Notes: generated by a model not told the origin, from the letters alone. A stretch of 64,000 nucleotides of DNA from Paenibacillus_E sp042676385 (GCF_042676385.1 NZ_JBHTHA010000035.1:1-64000); one strand, 5' to 3'; positions 1 to 8,004 are shown, numbered from the stretch's first letter. Numbers and translations are program-made.

Positions 1-548
1 GGCCGTTGAAATCCTGCGAATAAGCGAGAATACATGAGAAAAAACCTTAAAACCGAGGGAACGATATTTTTCATCTTTACAAACGAGAAGATGGATGATG
101 GACAAAGACAAGTTCGTTCACAAACGTATGGCTTTAGGCAAGTAACTGGCCATCGGCCAGGTTTTTCGTGCGAGAGGAGGAGCTGCGGACACCGTGCCGC
201 TAGCGGAATAATCGCGGCAGTAAGTGCCCAGCCGGCCCTTACAGCGTGGCAATCGCCCGCCCGCCGTTCCGTAGCGGCCGAAAAGGGCGCTACAGAAAAT
301 TAATGCTGCTACAGCAGCATGTTTTCGCCATAATTCTGCCCCGGACCTCGCAAGCCGCGCCACCAAATCAGCTTGCTTTTCTGCCGTTCAAGCGCTGCAT
401 CGCCTTGTCTTATCCGCAGGTCTGACCCCCGCCCCGACTTAGGTCTAGGTTTAAAAACCGTCGCGGGTCCGTTTTGGGCAGTCTCGTTTTTACCTAAAAT
501 AAAGACATGAACAAGAGCACAACACACGAAAGGCGGTGACGAAAAACG
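1..548. other. non-coding stretch with no supportable gene
   Basis: Several open frames cross this stretch on both strands, but none has a good ribosome-binding site or a recognisable protein, and they overlap each other. I therefore call no gene. A perfect hairpin lies at 303-320. The promoter of the downstream envelope-stress cluster must lie in the 3' part, but I could not fix -35 and -10 boxes with confidence. Confidence 0.5.
303..325 (+). terminator. hairpin, possible terminator
   Basis: ATGCTGC-TACA-GCAGCAT is a perfect 7-bp hairpin followed by GTTTT. It may end transcription arriving from upstream of the window. The T-tract is short, so this is tentative. Confidence 0.35.
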
Positions 549-848
549 ATGAAAAAAAACACAGGCTTGGCATTTCTGCTGATCGCATTTGGTGCGCTGA
601 TCTTACTACACAAAATCGGCATCCACACGGGACCATTCATTGGCTCGATTATGGCTTACGTAATTCCGCTCGCTATGGTGGGTCTAGGTTATGTAGGAAT
701 CAAAAACGGCAGTAAATTCGGATGGATCATCGCAGGACTCGGTACCATTATCCTGCTTGGTAAATTAGCCGGTTGGATCGTAATCCTACTTGCAATCGGG
801 TTAATCGCTTACGGATTCTCGTTGTTGTCGAATAGAACGCGAGTGTAA
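549..848 (+). CDS. LiaF/LiaI-like small membrane protein
   Basis: This 99-residue protein is almost entirely hydrophobic. It has four predicted membrane segments at about residues 6-24, 31-50, 56-70 and 74-92, and a short basic C-terminus. The composition resembles the membrane region of LiaF/LiaI-type envelope-stress proteins, but no catalytic motif is present. An AGGCGGTGA ribosome-binding site precedes the ATG. It is the first gene of a cluster with two PspA-like proteins and a PspC-like protein, so a role in membrane-stress sensing or anchoring is inferred from context only. Confidence 0.6.
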   Translation: MKKNTGLAFLLIAFGALILLHKIGIHTGPFIGSIMAYVIPLAMVGLGYVGIKNGSKFGWIIAGLGTIILLGKLAGWIVILLAIGLIAYGFSLLSNRTRV

Positions 849-860
849 GCACAGTAACAC

Positions 861-905
861 AAGGTATCGAAATGTATCGCAAGGTATCGCAATGTAATGC
901 AATAC
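861..905 (+). repeat. 10-bp imperfect tandem repeat
   Basis: Four and a half copies of a 10-nt unit (AAGGTATCGA / AATGTATCGC / AAGGTATCGC / AATGTAATGC / AATAC) fill the gap between the LiaF-like gene and the first pspA-like gene. The period equals about one helical turn. It could be slipped-strand sequence or a phased protein-binding array. Confidence 0.7.
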
Positions 906-931
906 AGAGATTGAAAAAGGTGGTATGAGAG

Positions 932-1585
932 ATGAGCCTGCTTAGGCGTATGAGAGACATTACCGTAGCAACACTGAATGAACATTTGGAACGGTCGGAA
1001 GATCCGGTTCGGTTGATTGATCAATACTTATCCGCTACTCGCGAGCAGCTGCAACAATCCGAAAAGCTGTACCAGCAATGCGTCAGCCACGCGGCGGCGC
1101 TCCGGCAGCAGTATCTGACTGCGCTGGAAACGAAAGAAAAGCGCGAGCATCAAGCGATGCTTGCTCTGAAAGCCGGCGAAGAACAGATGGCACGGATTGT
1201 GCTTCAAGAGAAGCTGCAAGCCGAAGAAAAAAGCGAGCAATATCACGAGCTGTATGAACAGGCGAAGCAGTCCATCCTTGATCTGGATGAAGAACTGCAG
1301 CAAATGAAAGCCGATTACAAAGAAGTGGCAGACAAACGCAGCTACTACCTGGCGCGAATGGAATCCGCCCGCTTGCAGCAAAGACTGCATGCCCGGATGA
1401 GCAGTGTGACGCAGGATGCGACACCACGCATGTTCGGCCGCCTGGAGGAGCGCGTATCCGATATGGAGCTGCATGCTAGAACGCTCCGCGATGTAAGACG
1501 CATGAGCCGTGAAAGCTACTATGCGGCGGGTAACCCGGCAGTAGACGCTGAAATGGAAGCACTACGCAAAAAATTGAATAGCTAA
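932..1585 (+). CDS. PspA/IM30 family protein, first copy
   Basis: This 217-residue protein begins with the basic amphipathic helix typical of PspA/IM30 (MSLLRRMRDITVATLNEHLE). A long coiled coil rich in Q, E, K and A runs from about residue 25 to 155. The family forms membrane-bound oligomers that support the inner leaflet under envelope stress. It is more diverged and slightly shorter than the second copy at 2080, including a C-terminal half rich in Arg. An AAAGGTGG site precedes the ATG. Two pspA-like genes around one pspC-like gene suggest hetero-oligomers or division of labour; this is inference. Confidence 0.85.
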   Translation: MSLLRRMRDITVATLNEHLERSEDPVRLIDQYLSATREQLQQSEKLYQQCVSHAAALRQQYLTALETKEKREHQAMLALKAGEEQMARIVLQEKLQAEEKSEQYHELYEQAKQSILDLDEELQQMKADYKEVADKRSYYLARMESARLQQRLHARMSSVTQDATPRMFGRLEERVSDMELHARTLRDVRRMSRESYYAAGNPAVDAEMEALRKKLNS

Positions 1586-1620
1586 AGAGATTCTGTGAAA
1601 TTAGGAGGGATAGCACAATC

Positions 1621-2076
1621 ATGAGCAAACTTTATCGCTCACGAAGAGATAAAAAAGTTACCGGACTATGCGGCGGACTAGCCGAAACGATGAATGTAGA
1701 TGCAACGTTGTTACGCCTGCTGGTTGTCATTACGACATTTTTCACTGGAGGCACGGTCATTTTCATCTATTTCCTAGCTGCGGTTGTCATTCCGAAAGAA
1801 CCTGGCTTTGATCAGCCGCCATATGATCCTTATGCAGGCGGATATGGCCGACATGCTTATAATGGCGGCGGCTGGCAGCCCCACAAGCCTCATCATACAG
1901 GTCCGGCAGCTAGCAACTTTAACACAGCTTCAACTTATGATGCTGCTAAAACCAATAACATTGATGAAATGATGAAAGATATCGAAAAGAAAGCTTTGCA
2001 AAGAGAAGTTGAAGAATTAAGAGCCAAAGTCGCTCGCTACGAAACTACTAACGATACTAATAAAAAGGACGTGTAA
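1621..2076 (+). CDS. pspC: PspC domain protein
   Basis: The 151-residue protein starts with the PspC signature (LYRSRRDKKVTGLCGGLAE, then DATLLRLLVV) and one membrane segment at about residues 33-58. A Gly/Tyr/Pro/His-rich linker (about 62-100) follows, then a charged C-terminal helix (about 115-145, coiled-coil-like). PspC proteins are membrane partners of PspA. The stop is 3 nt before the next pspA-like ATG, so the two are translationally linked. An AGGAGGG site precedes the start. Confidence 0.9.
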   Translation: MSKLYRSRRDKKVTGLCGGLAETMNVDATLLRLLVVITTFFTGGTVIFIYFLAAVVIPKEPGFDQPPYDPYAGGYGRHAYNGGGWQPHKPHHTGPAASNFNTASTYDAAKTNNIDEMMKDIEKKALQREVEELRAKVARYETTNDTNKKDV

Positions 2077-2079
2077 ACA

Positions 2080-2766
2080 ATGGGAGTATTTACAAGAATG
2101 AAAGATATGACGAAAGCATCGATTCACGAGGTATTAGATAAAATCGAAGATCCGATCGTTATGCTTAATCAGTACTTACGGGACATGGAACAAGAAATTG
2201 CGCAAGCCGAAGTGACTGTTGCCAGACAAATCGCCAATGAGCGCAAGCTGAAACAGCGCCTGGAAGAATCCGTACGCCTTGTAGCCGATCGCGAAGCAAA
2301 AGCGGCAGCAGCGCTGAAAAACGGTCAAGAAGCAATTGCCCGCCAAGCTTTGGAAGAAAAACTATATCATGAAGATAAAATTGTTGAATACACAGATATG
2401 CATGCAGGATCCAAAGCACAAGCGGATGAGCTGACTCAACAGCTGCACGAAATGAAAGATGAGTTCTACAAAATGCGCAATAAGCGCAACGAACTCGTAA
2501 GCCGTGCCCAACTGGCTAAAGCGAAAAAGCAAATGGCTCAAGTTTCCTACAACGGTGTGATCGAAAGCGGCAACGCATCCCGCGGCTTCCAACGCATGGA
2601 AGAGAAAATCATGCAGATGGAAGTGGAAGCGGAAATCGCCCGCAAGCCTTATGTGCCTGCAGGTTCCATCAACAACTACACACCAGTTGATGTCGCGAAA
2701 CAAGCTAAAGTTGACGAGCAGTTGAACCTGCTCAAAGAAAAATTAACCGGCAGCGCTGCCGAGTAA
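2080..2766 (+). CDS. pspA: PspA/IM30 family protein, second copy
   Basis: This 228-residue protein has the classic PspA/IM30 N-terminus (MGVFTRMKDMTKASIHEVLDKIEDP) and an extended coiled coil over about residues 25-185. It should coat the cytoplasmic face of the membrane during envelope stress. It is the more canonical of the two copies. It follows pspC after 3 nt with an AAAAGGACG site inside the end of pspC, and a strong terminator lies 100 nt downstream. The gene is therefore probably the last of the cluster. Confidence 0.9.
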   Translation: MGVFTRMKDMTKASIHEVLDKIEDPIVMLNQYLRDMEQEIAQAEVTVARQIANERKLKQRLEESVRLVADREAKAAAALKNGQEAIARQALEEKLYHEDKIVEYTDMHAGSKAQADELTQQLHEMKDEFYKMRNKRNELVSRAQLAKAKKQMAQVSYNGVIESGNASRGFQRMEEKIMQMEVEAEIARKPYVPAGSINNYTPVDVAKQAKVDEQLNLLKEKLTGSAAE

Positions 2767-2769
2767 TGA

Positions 2770-2855
2770 CTAAACTTTTATCGAAGTATAATCATGAAGC
2801 GCGACCGCTTTGAGCGGTAAGTTTAGACGCCGATCGAGCAAAGCTCGATGCGGAC
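2770..2855 (+). other. structured intergenic element
   Basis: Three nested or adjacent hairpins can be drawn. An outer stem joins CTAAACTT (2770-2777) and AAGTTTAG (2819-2826) and encloses ACCGCT/AGCGGT. A separate stem joins ATCGAGC (2833-2839) and GCTCGAT (2843-2849). They lie between pspA and its terminator, so they would sit in the 3' UTR. The role is unknown; mRNA protection or a dispersed repeat are possibilities. Confidence 0.6.
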
Positions 2856-2868
2856 GAATTTTGATGAG

Positions 2869-2896
2869 AAGCTCCTCCTAGAGAGGGGCTTTTTTC
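2869..2896 (+). terminator. intrinsic terminator of the psp cluster
   Basis: A 9-bp stem AAGCTCCTC / GAGGGGCTT (one G-T pair) with a short loop is followed by TTTTT. It ends the 549-2766 cluster. The stretch 2897-3200 after it holds no supportable gene. Confidence 0.85.
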
Positions 2897-3212
2897 GTGT
2901 TTTCTTATATATTGCATCATGGTGCTTTAGACATCAAAGACCTACTTCAAGACTAAGTTGGATGCTATGCAATAGGGGATCCACTATTTAACAAATCAAA
3001 GAGACTTAGAGGGAAGTCCCGACAAATTATTGAAATTTTCCACAACTTGATGCCTATTGCTATATCTAAGGGTCTATTACAGCGTATTGCTTTTGATATA
3101 GGCATGGTCGAATTATGTTATCAGAAAATTGAGGAAATAGGACGATTCCAAGCCGATCCGTTCGTAAGCTAAGATGAACACATAAATCGATTTCCCGACA
3201 TGCTTCGCGGAA

Positions 3213-3303
3213 TCTCGATAAAGGCAAACCCGGCGAAAGCCGGCGACGCAAAGCTATAGGGGCTAAAGTGCGAAAGTGCTATGCCAGCCAGCTACCGAAA
3301 GAT
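3213..3303 (+). promoter_or_regulatory. c-di-GMP-I (GEMM) riboswitch, Flp/Tad operon
   Basis: The conserved GEMM-I blocks appear in order: AAGGCAAACC (3221), a GAAA-capped P2 hairpin (CCGGC-GAAA-GCCGG), GACGCAAAGC (3245), GGGGCTAAAG, and the P3 end ATGCCAGCCAGCTACCGA. The aptamer binds c-di-GMP. It is followed directly by an intrinsic terminator and a GGGGGGAG run that could pair with AATCCCC as an antiterminator. It lies 5' of the DUF192/flp/tad genes. The direction of switching cannot be read with certainty. Confidence 0.93.
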
Positions 3304-3323
3304 TACGGGGGGAGTCTGTCTTC

Positions 3324-3358
3324 AATCCCCACCTTTCGGCAAAGGCGGGGATTTTTTA
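3324..3358 (+). terminator. riboswitch expression-platform terminator
   Basis: AATCCCC-A-CCTTT-CGGC-AAAGG-C-GGGGATT followed by TTTTT is a strong intrinsic terminator immediately after the GEMM aptamer and 19 nt before the first start codon of the operon. Confidence 0.92.
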
Positions 3359-3376
3359 TTTAGGAGGTGGAAGAGG

Positions 3377-3718
3377 TTGAAGCTGGTGAACCTGAATACA
3401 GGAGAGATCCTGGCTGAGCAGGTAACGGAAGCCCGGACGTTTGCACGCAGACTAAAGGGACTTATGTTTACGAAAGCTTTGCAACAGGCAGCCTGTCTTC
3501 ATATTGAGCCCTGTCGTTCGATTCATACGTTCTTTATGAACTATGCGATTGATGTCCTGCATCTGGATCGTAATTACACAATTGTAGGGATTGAAAGCCG
3601 CGTAGAGCCTGGCCGCATGGGCGCGGTCATCAAGAACACCGCATCAGTAATCGAGCTGCCGGCGGGCAGCCTAGCGCAGACACGTACGCAAATCGGACAA
3701 GCTGTCCAATTCCAGTAA
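3377..3718 (+). CDS. DUF192 (UPF0127) family protein
   Basis: The start is the TTG at 3377, preceded by AGGAGGTGG. An upstream in-frame ATG at 3281 would place coding sequence inside the riboswitch and its terminator, so I reject it. The resulting 113-residue protein has the DUF192 pattern (RLKGLMFTK, SIHTFFMNYAIDVLHLD, VIELPAGS). The function of this small beta-rich family is unknown. It is often found beside Flp/Tad pilus genes, and here it is the first gene under the c-di-GMP riboswitch, 20 nt before the first pilin. No signal peptide is visible in the chosen form. Confidence 0.85.
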   Translation: MKLVNLNTGEILAEQVTEARTFARRLKGLMFTKALQQAACLHIEPCRSIHTFFMNYAIDVLHLDRNYTIVGIESRVEPGRMGAVIKNTASVIELPAGSLAQTRTQIGQAVQFQ

Positions 3719-3738
3719 ACAAAAGGAGCGATTTTATT

Positions 3739-3921
3739 ATGTTGAACAAAATTAAAGGTCTTATCGTAGAAGAGCAAGGACAAGGGATGACAGAGTATGG
3801 CTTGGTGCTTGGCGTTATCGCGGTGGGTGTAGTTGGCATTTTGGTTGCTTTGAGAGGAAAAATTTTAACTCTGTTTCAAAAAGTTAATACGGATCTCGGT
3901 ACTGCAACTAATACTCCATAA
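3739..3921 (+). CDS. flp1: Flp-type pilin, copy 1
   Basis: The 60-residue prepilin has a 14-residue basic leader ending in Gly (EEQG), then the mature N-terminus QGMTEYGLVL with Glu at +5 and Tyr at +6, and one hydrophobic helix to about residue 40. The A24 peptidase encoded at 4522 should cut after Gly14. An AAAGGAG site precedes the ATG. It is nearly identical in its first half to copy 2. High expression of the pilin relative to assembly genes is expected because a terminator lies after the third pilin gene. Confidence 0.95.
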   Translation: MLNKIKGLIVEEQGQGMTEYGLVLGVIAVGVVGILVALRGKILTLFQKVNTDLGTATNTP

Positions 3922-3993
3922 TGATTATTTCCTACTCGTTATAGATGGGGAGTTTATGCAGCATAATATGCATTCTTTTAAAGGAGCGACTTT

Positions 3994-4179
3994 ATGATGA
4001 TGAACAAGATTAAAAGTCTTATCGTAGAAGAGCAAGGACAAGGGATGACAGAGTATGGCTTGGTGCTTGGCGTTATCGCGGTGGGTGTGGTTGGAATTCT
4101 GATTGCCTTGAGAGGCAAGATAATGACTCTGTTTGAAAAAGTGAATACGGATCTTGGCAACGCAACGAATGCTCCATAA
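3994..4179 (+). CDS. flp2: Flp-type pilin, copy 2
   Basis: This 61-residue paralogue of the preceding pilin has the same leader, the same Gly/QGMTEY processing site and a nearly identical helix, differing mainly in a few C-terminal positions. Three consecutive ATG-type codons (3994, 3997 and, as MNK, 4000) could start it. AAGGAG at 3981 best fits 3994 or 3997. The near identity at the nucleotide level indicates a recent tandem duplication. It may be a second major pilin subunit. Confidence 0.94.
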   Translation: MMMNKIKSLIVEEQGQGMTEYGLVLGVIAVGVVGILIALRGKIMTLFEKVNTDLGNATNAP

Positions 4180-4215
4180 TCATGATATCCTTCTCACTTT
4201 AGAAGGGGTGTTTAT

Positions 4216-4410
4216 ATGCAAGACAAATTTATGAGTTTCTGTGCGAGTGAGAACGGGCAAGGCGTGACAGAGTATAGTCTAGTCCTATCTTTGATTGCGG
4301 TTGGTGTCATTACAATCCTTGTAAGCTTCCATCAAAAGATTGAAACGATTTTTCAAAATGGTGTAGGTAAAATCAATAATGCAATCAAAGATAATGGACT
4401 CATCAATTAG
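4216..4410 (+). CDS. flp3: Flp-type pilin, diverged copy 3
   Basis: The 64-residue prepilin keeps the 14-residue leader ending in Gly and the QGVTEYSLVL start of the mature protein. The rest is diverged, with a longer polar C-terminus (NNAIKDNGLIN). It may be a minor or tip pilin rather than a structural copy. It follows copy 2 in the same transcript, with an AGAAGGGG site upstream, and is followed by an intrinsic terminator. Confidence 0.93.
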   Translation: MQDKFMSFCASENGQGVTEYSLVLSLIAVGVITILVSFHQKIETIFQNGVGKINNAIKDNGLIN

Positions 4411-4458
4411 AGTATACATCTATTACGCTCCTTCATAGAGCATAGCAAACATTCAATT

Positions 4459-4497
4459 AAAGGGTCTTACGTTTCTCGGAACGTTAGACTCTTTTTT
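4459..4497 (+). terminator. terminator/attenuator after the pilin genes
   Basis: AAAGGGTCTTACGTT and AACGTTAGACTCTTT form a long stem with one wobble, followed by a T-tract. It lies between the pilins and the peptidase gene. Partial read-through would give many pilins and few assembly proteins. Confidence 0.8.
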
Positions 4498-4521
4498 AAA
4501 ATCAGAGGTTCGGAGGCAATC

Positions 4522-5043
4522 ATGATTGTACTGGATGGCATACTAATTCTGATTCTTGCCACTTGTGTTGTTACGGATCTAAAGTCTCGCAAAATCTACA
4601 ATATGGTCACCTTTCCGGGCATTCTCTTGGCGTTTATCCTGCATGGTCTCATTGACGGTATTGGCGGACTGGGAAATGCGGCACTTGGATTTGCTGTTGG
4701 AGGGGGAGTACTTTTGATTCCATATCTGCTAGGAGGAATGGGTGCTGGAGACGTGAAGCTGCTTGCGCTTGTCGGTGCCTTCAAAGGCATGACATTTGTA
4801 CTGCTTACTTCCGTCTATATGGCGCTTATCGGCGGCGTGATCGCACTGGTACTCCTCCTATTAAGGAAGCGCGTTCGCGAGATACTGAAAAGAATTTTGT
4901 TCTCCATGCTGCTTTTAAGATATGGGGTGAAAATGTCTCCAGCTTCGAGTGATGATACCGCAACTTCTACGTATCCATATGGGGTTGCCATCGCAGGCGG
5001 CTCGGTGTTGAGTTTATGGCTTAAAGGATGGGGATTCGTATGA
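4522..5043 (+). CDS. cpaA: A24 prepilin peptidase (CpaA/TadV)
   Basis: This 173-residue polytopic membrane aspartyl protease lacks the methylase domain of PilD, as is usual for Tad systems. The catalytic aspartates are visible: Asp19 in TDLKSRKIYN after the first membrane segment, and Asp77 in the GxGD motif (GMGAGDVKLLA). It should cleave the three Flp prepilins and TadE. A CGGAGG site precedes the start. The gene overlaps the next start by 4 nt (ATGA), so the two are translationally coupled. Confidence 0.93.
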   Translation: MIVLDGILILILATCVVTDLKSRKIYNMVTFPGILLAFILHGLIDGIGGLGNAALGFAVGGGVLLIPYLLGGMGAGDVKLLALVGAFKGMTFVLLTSVYMALIGGVIALVLLLLRKRVREILKRILFSMLLLRYGVKMSPASSDDTATSTYPYGVAIAGGSVLSLWLKGWGFV

Positions 5044-5420
5044 TCAAAGACGAACGGGGGCAGTCGCTAACTGAGTTTGCCGTCATTCTTCCGATATTTT
5101 TGTTGCTTGTATGCGGCATATTCGATTTCGGGAGGCTGATGTATGCCTATATGAATATGAACAATGCAGCTCAAGAAACAGTGAGGCTCGGTGGGCTTGG
5201 TAAAAAAGATGCAGAAATGACTGCCTTTGCTGCGAACTATGTGCATCTGGGCGATCAAAGCAAATTGAAAGTTACGATCTCTCCGAAGGATACGACCCGT
5301 CATTCCGGAGACTATGTCACTGTTAAACTGGAATATCCCCTAACATTTATGACACCCGTCATCTCTAAGCTGCTTCCTGCTCCGACCGTTAAAGCTGCTT
5401 CGACGATAAGAGTTGAATAG
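5040..5420 (+). CDS. tadE: TadE-like minor pseudopilin
   Basis: I use the ATG at 5040, which forms an ATGA overlap with cpaA and has an AAAGGATGGGG site; an in-frame ATG at 5028 is less likely. The 126-residue protein has the processing site ERG/QSLTEFAVILP (Glu at +5), a membrane helix, and the TadE pattern DFGRLMYAYMNMNNAAQETVRLG. TadE proteins are processed pseudopilins needed for Flp pilus assembly. The C-terminal half, about 70 residues, is predicted to be extracellular. Confidence 0.92.
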   Translation: MIKDERGQSLTEFAVILPIFLLLVCGIFDFGRLMYAYMNMNNAAQETVRLGGLGKKDAEMTAFAANYVHLGDQSKLKVTISPKDTTRHSGDYVTVKLEYPLTFMTPVISKLLPAPTVKAASTIRVE

Positions 5421-5430
5421 GAGGCTAAGT

Positions 5431-6363
5431 GTGGAACACATCGGTATACTTGAAAAGTTAAAGCGCTGCATCACAAAGCAGGATGGAAACGTATCCGTAT
5501 TGGTTGCGTTTGTTTTAGTCGTTTTAATGGGCATGACGGCTATTGTGGTAGAAGGTGGCATGTTATATGCAGTCAAAATGCACCTGCAGAAGACAGCGAA
5601 CGCAACGGTTCTATCAGGTGCGCAAGAGCTGACTGCCACTGAGCAGAATGTTCGCAGTGTAGCAGATATAGTACTGAATGATCATGGAGAAAGTTCAAGT
5701 CTGGTAAAGCTAACCACTACTATGAAAGACCGAACCACCGCAGTTCTGAAGAAAGACGTGGATGTGCATTTCGCCAAAGTACTTGGTATTGATAAGATAC
5801 CGATTAGCGTGAAAGCAACAGCAAAGATTGAGGCGATGGGTGCCGCGATGGGTGCCGCGCCGATCGGAATCGACCAATCCGTTCAATTGACATATGGCCA
5901 AGAATATCACCTAAAGGTCGACCAAACGGGATCCTCGACCGGCAACTTCGGAATTATTGCATTGGGAGCTCCGGGTGCCAGCACCTACGAGACCAACCTG
6001 ACTTATGGCTATCAAAGTATGCTCTCTGTCGGGGATGTCGTTGATACACAGACAGGGAATATAGCTGGAAGTACGAGAGATGCGGTGCAGGCGAGAATAA
6101 ACAGAAGCCCTTATCCGCCAGGCGATTACAGTCACCGCGATGATTCGCGTATTCTGCTGGTTCCGGTATATAAGCCCTATAACTATTCTGGCGGACAAAT
6201 CAAGCAAATCCAGATCACCGGATTCGCATATTTCTATATTACTGCACCTATGGACTACAATACCAAGGAAGTCATCGGTATATTCATAGAACGTACGGGA
6301 ACCGGATTTACCAAACCAGGGGCCGTAAACCGCGGCGCCTATGCTATTAAACTTTCAGAGTAG
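5431..6363 (+). CDS. tadG: TadG-like Flp pilus assembly protein
   Basis: The start is GTG 5431, 6 nt after AGGAGG that overlaps the tadE stop; an upstream in-frame TTG at 5413 is inside tadE. The 310-residue protein carries the N-terminal TadE/G-like helix (DGNVSVLVAFVLVVLMGMTAIVVEGG, residues about 20-45) without the Glu+5 of true pilins. A large extracellular region with no recognised domain follows. It lacks the von Willebrand-type domain seen in some longer TadG proteins. Its position between tadE and cpaB supports the call. Confidence 0.87.
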   Translation: MEHIGILEKLKRCITKQDGNVSVLVAFVLVVLMGMTAIVVEGGMLYAVKMHLQKTANATVLSGAQELTATEQNVRSVADIVLNDHGESSSLVKLTTTMKDRTTAVLKKDVDVHFAKVLGIDKIPISVKATAKIEAMGAAMGAAPIGIDQSVQLTYGQEYHLKVDQTGSSTGNFGIIALGAPGASTYETNLTYGYQSMLSVGDVVDTQTGNIAGSTRDAVQARINRSPYPPGDYSHRDDSRILLVPVYKPYNYSGGQIKQIQITGFAYFYITAPMDYNTKEVIGIFIERTGTGFTKPGAVNRGAYAIKLSE

Positions 6364-6372
6364 GTGACATCG

Positions 6373-7053
6373 ATGAGATCGAAAATTATTTTAATTGCGG
6401 CACTCATTATGGGACTAGTGACGACTTTTCTATTTTTCAATTATATGAAACAGTTTGATCATGCGAAGGCGGCCAATGGAAATATGGTCGGTGTCGTGGT
6501 TGCTAAGCAGCAAATTAAGAGAAATCAGAAAATGCAAGCCGACATGTTGGAGATTAAGCAAGTACCGTCGCTAAGCGTTCATCCGCAGTCACTCAAAACC
6601 ATCCAACAAGCTGAAGGCAAGTTTGCAGACGCAACGCTCGAAGCTGGGGAGGTTCTGCTGGGCAATCACGTGAAGGCAAGTAAAGACGAATCGGCTGTAG
6701 TTGCTAAGAAAATACAGAACGGATACCGAGCTGTCTCGGTAGGCGTTAATATTGTGCAATCCGTATCGAACCTCATCGAACCGGATGATTATGTGGATGT
6801 CATCGTTACGATTCCTCCAAAGGATGGAAATGATAAGCTGCTTGAATCATCTACGGTACTGCTTGAAAACATTCATGTGCTTGCCGTCGGCCGGAGGATG
6901 GTCGAAACAGACAGCGAGCATCCCTATGCGGAGTATGCAACAGTAACGCTGGAAGTGAAGCCGGAGGACGTTCCGAAGCTGGTTAATACGAACGATCGTT
7001 TCAAAGTTAGCCTGTCATTGCATAGCAGAGTCATTCCTGAAGCCGCCAAATAA
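6373..7053 (+). CDS. cpaB: CpaB/RcpC SAF-domain pilus assembly protein
   Basis: ATG 6373 has an AGGTGA site and is preferred over GTG 6364, which abuts the tadG stop. The 226-residue protein has one N-terminal membrane helix (residues 5-22) and a SAF-like region (VGVVVAKQQIKRNQKMQADML). A second conserved block follows (GYRAVSVGVNIVQSVSNLIEPDDYVDVIVT). CpaB/RcpC proteins interact with the secretin in diderms. No secretin gene is present here, as expected for a monoderm, so this copy probably acts as a membrane or wall scaffold. Confidence 0.92.
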   Translation: MRSKIILIAALIMGLVTTFLFFNYMKQFDHAKAANGNMVGVVVAKQQIKRNQKMQADMLEIKQVPSLSVHPQSLKTIQQAEGKFADATLEAGEVLLGNHVKASKDESAVVAKKIQNGYRAVSVGVNIVQSVSNLIEPDDYVDVIVTIPPKDGNDKLLESSTVLLENIHVLAVGRRMVETDSEHPYAEYATVTLEVKPEDVPKLVNTNDRFKVSLSLHSRVIPEAAK

Positions 7054-7104
7054 TCAAAAGAAGAAACCGTTACTAACGCAATGGAATGGAAGGAGGCATA
7101 TAAG

Positions 7105-7974
7105 ATGTCCGTTGAAGAAAAAGCATTCGTAGAGCAGGTCCGGAATAAGCGAGGAGAAATGATCGCAATCTGCAGCGCGAAGGGAGGTATCGGTAAAACG
7201 GCGATGGCCGTCAATCTTGCGGTTGCGCTCTCAAAAAACAATTCCAAGAGCAGCCATAGTCAAATCTGCATCATGGATGCGGATTTCCAGTTCGGTGATG
7301 TGGGGCTGTCCATGGACCTGCATTCCACATTTACTATTAAAGATGTAATGGAAAGTATAGACACTATGGATCAGCATACGCTATTAAGCTATCTTATTAA
7401 GCACAGCAGCGGGGTAAAAGTACTGGCAGCTCCGGACCGCCCTGAATACGCAGACCTTGTGTTCCCAGACCGCTTGGACAAGGTGTGCGATTTGCTGCTT
7501 TCCCAACATGACTACGTTATTGTGGACACACCGTCAGGTTTTTCTGATAAAACATTACAAATTATCGAGAAGGCCGATTCCGTCTTTATGGTTACTACGC
7601 TGGAGATGGCGGCGATAAAAAGCACGAAGCTAATGCTGGAGACGCTCATTTTGCTAGGGCTCCGCGATAAAATAAAACTGCTCGTCAACCGCTCTACGAT
7701 GGATAGTGTCATCAAAGCCCCTGATGTACCGGACTTGCTTGGCGAAGATATGCCATTCTACGTACCGAACGAGTGGGAAGTGGTGAGTCACTCGCTCAAT
7801 AGCGGGGTTCCTTTTGTCCTGAAAAATGGAAAATCCGACATTGCCAAAGCGGTATGTAAAATTGCCGAGCAGCTCATTCAAAGACGTGAAATCAGTGTAT
7901 TCCAACCGAAGCAGACTTCGTTCATTCAATCGATTATTCAGCGGGCGCTAGGTGGTCATTCCTCTATGTTCTAG
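7105..7974 (+). CDS. cpaE: CpaE/TadZ-like MinD/ParA ATPase
   Basis: ATG 7105 follows GGAAGGAGG by 8 nt; ATG 7081 upstream would put that site inside the gene. The 289-residue protein has the deviant Walker A (CSAKGGIGKTAMAVN), the DADFQFGD motif and a switch region (VIVDTPSGF). It lacks the N-terminal receiver-like domain of Caulobacter CpaE. TadZ/CpaE ATPases place the pilus machine in the cell. It sits between cpaB and tadA in the usual tad order. Confidence 0.93.
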   Translation: MSVEEKAFVEQVRNKRGEMIAICSAKGGIGKTAMAVNLAVALSKNNSKSSHSQICIMDADFQFGDVGLSMDLHSTFTIKDVMESIDTMDQHTLLSYLIKHSSGVKVLAAPDRPEYADLVFPDRLDKVCDLLLSQHDYVIVDTPSGFSDKTLQIIEKADSVFMVTTLEMAAIKSTKLMLETLILLGLRDKIKLLVNRSTMDSVIKAPDVPDLLGEDMPFYVPNEWEVVSHSLNSGVPFVLKNGKSDIAKAVCKIAEQLIQRREISVFQPKQTSFIQSIIQRALGGHSSMF

Positions 7975-8004
7975 CCAAAACGACACTATCTGGAGGTGCT
8001 AAGC

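Noticed and set aside
34..527. Three overlapping open frames in the first 530 bp (both strands)
   Set aside because: They overlap each other, have no ribosome-binding sites, and their products are low-complexity Arg/Ala-rich sequence typical of chance frames.
3281..3376. 5' extension of the DUF192 gene to an ATG at 3281
   Set aside because: It would translate the riboswitch and its terminator; the TTG at 3377 has an ideal AGGAGGTGG site and the family N-terminus.
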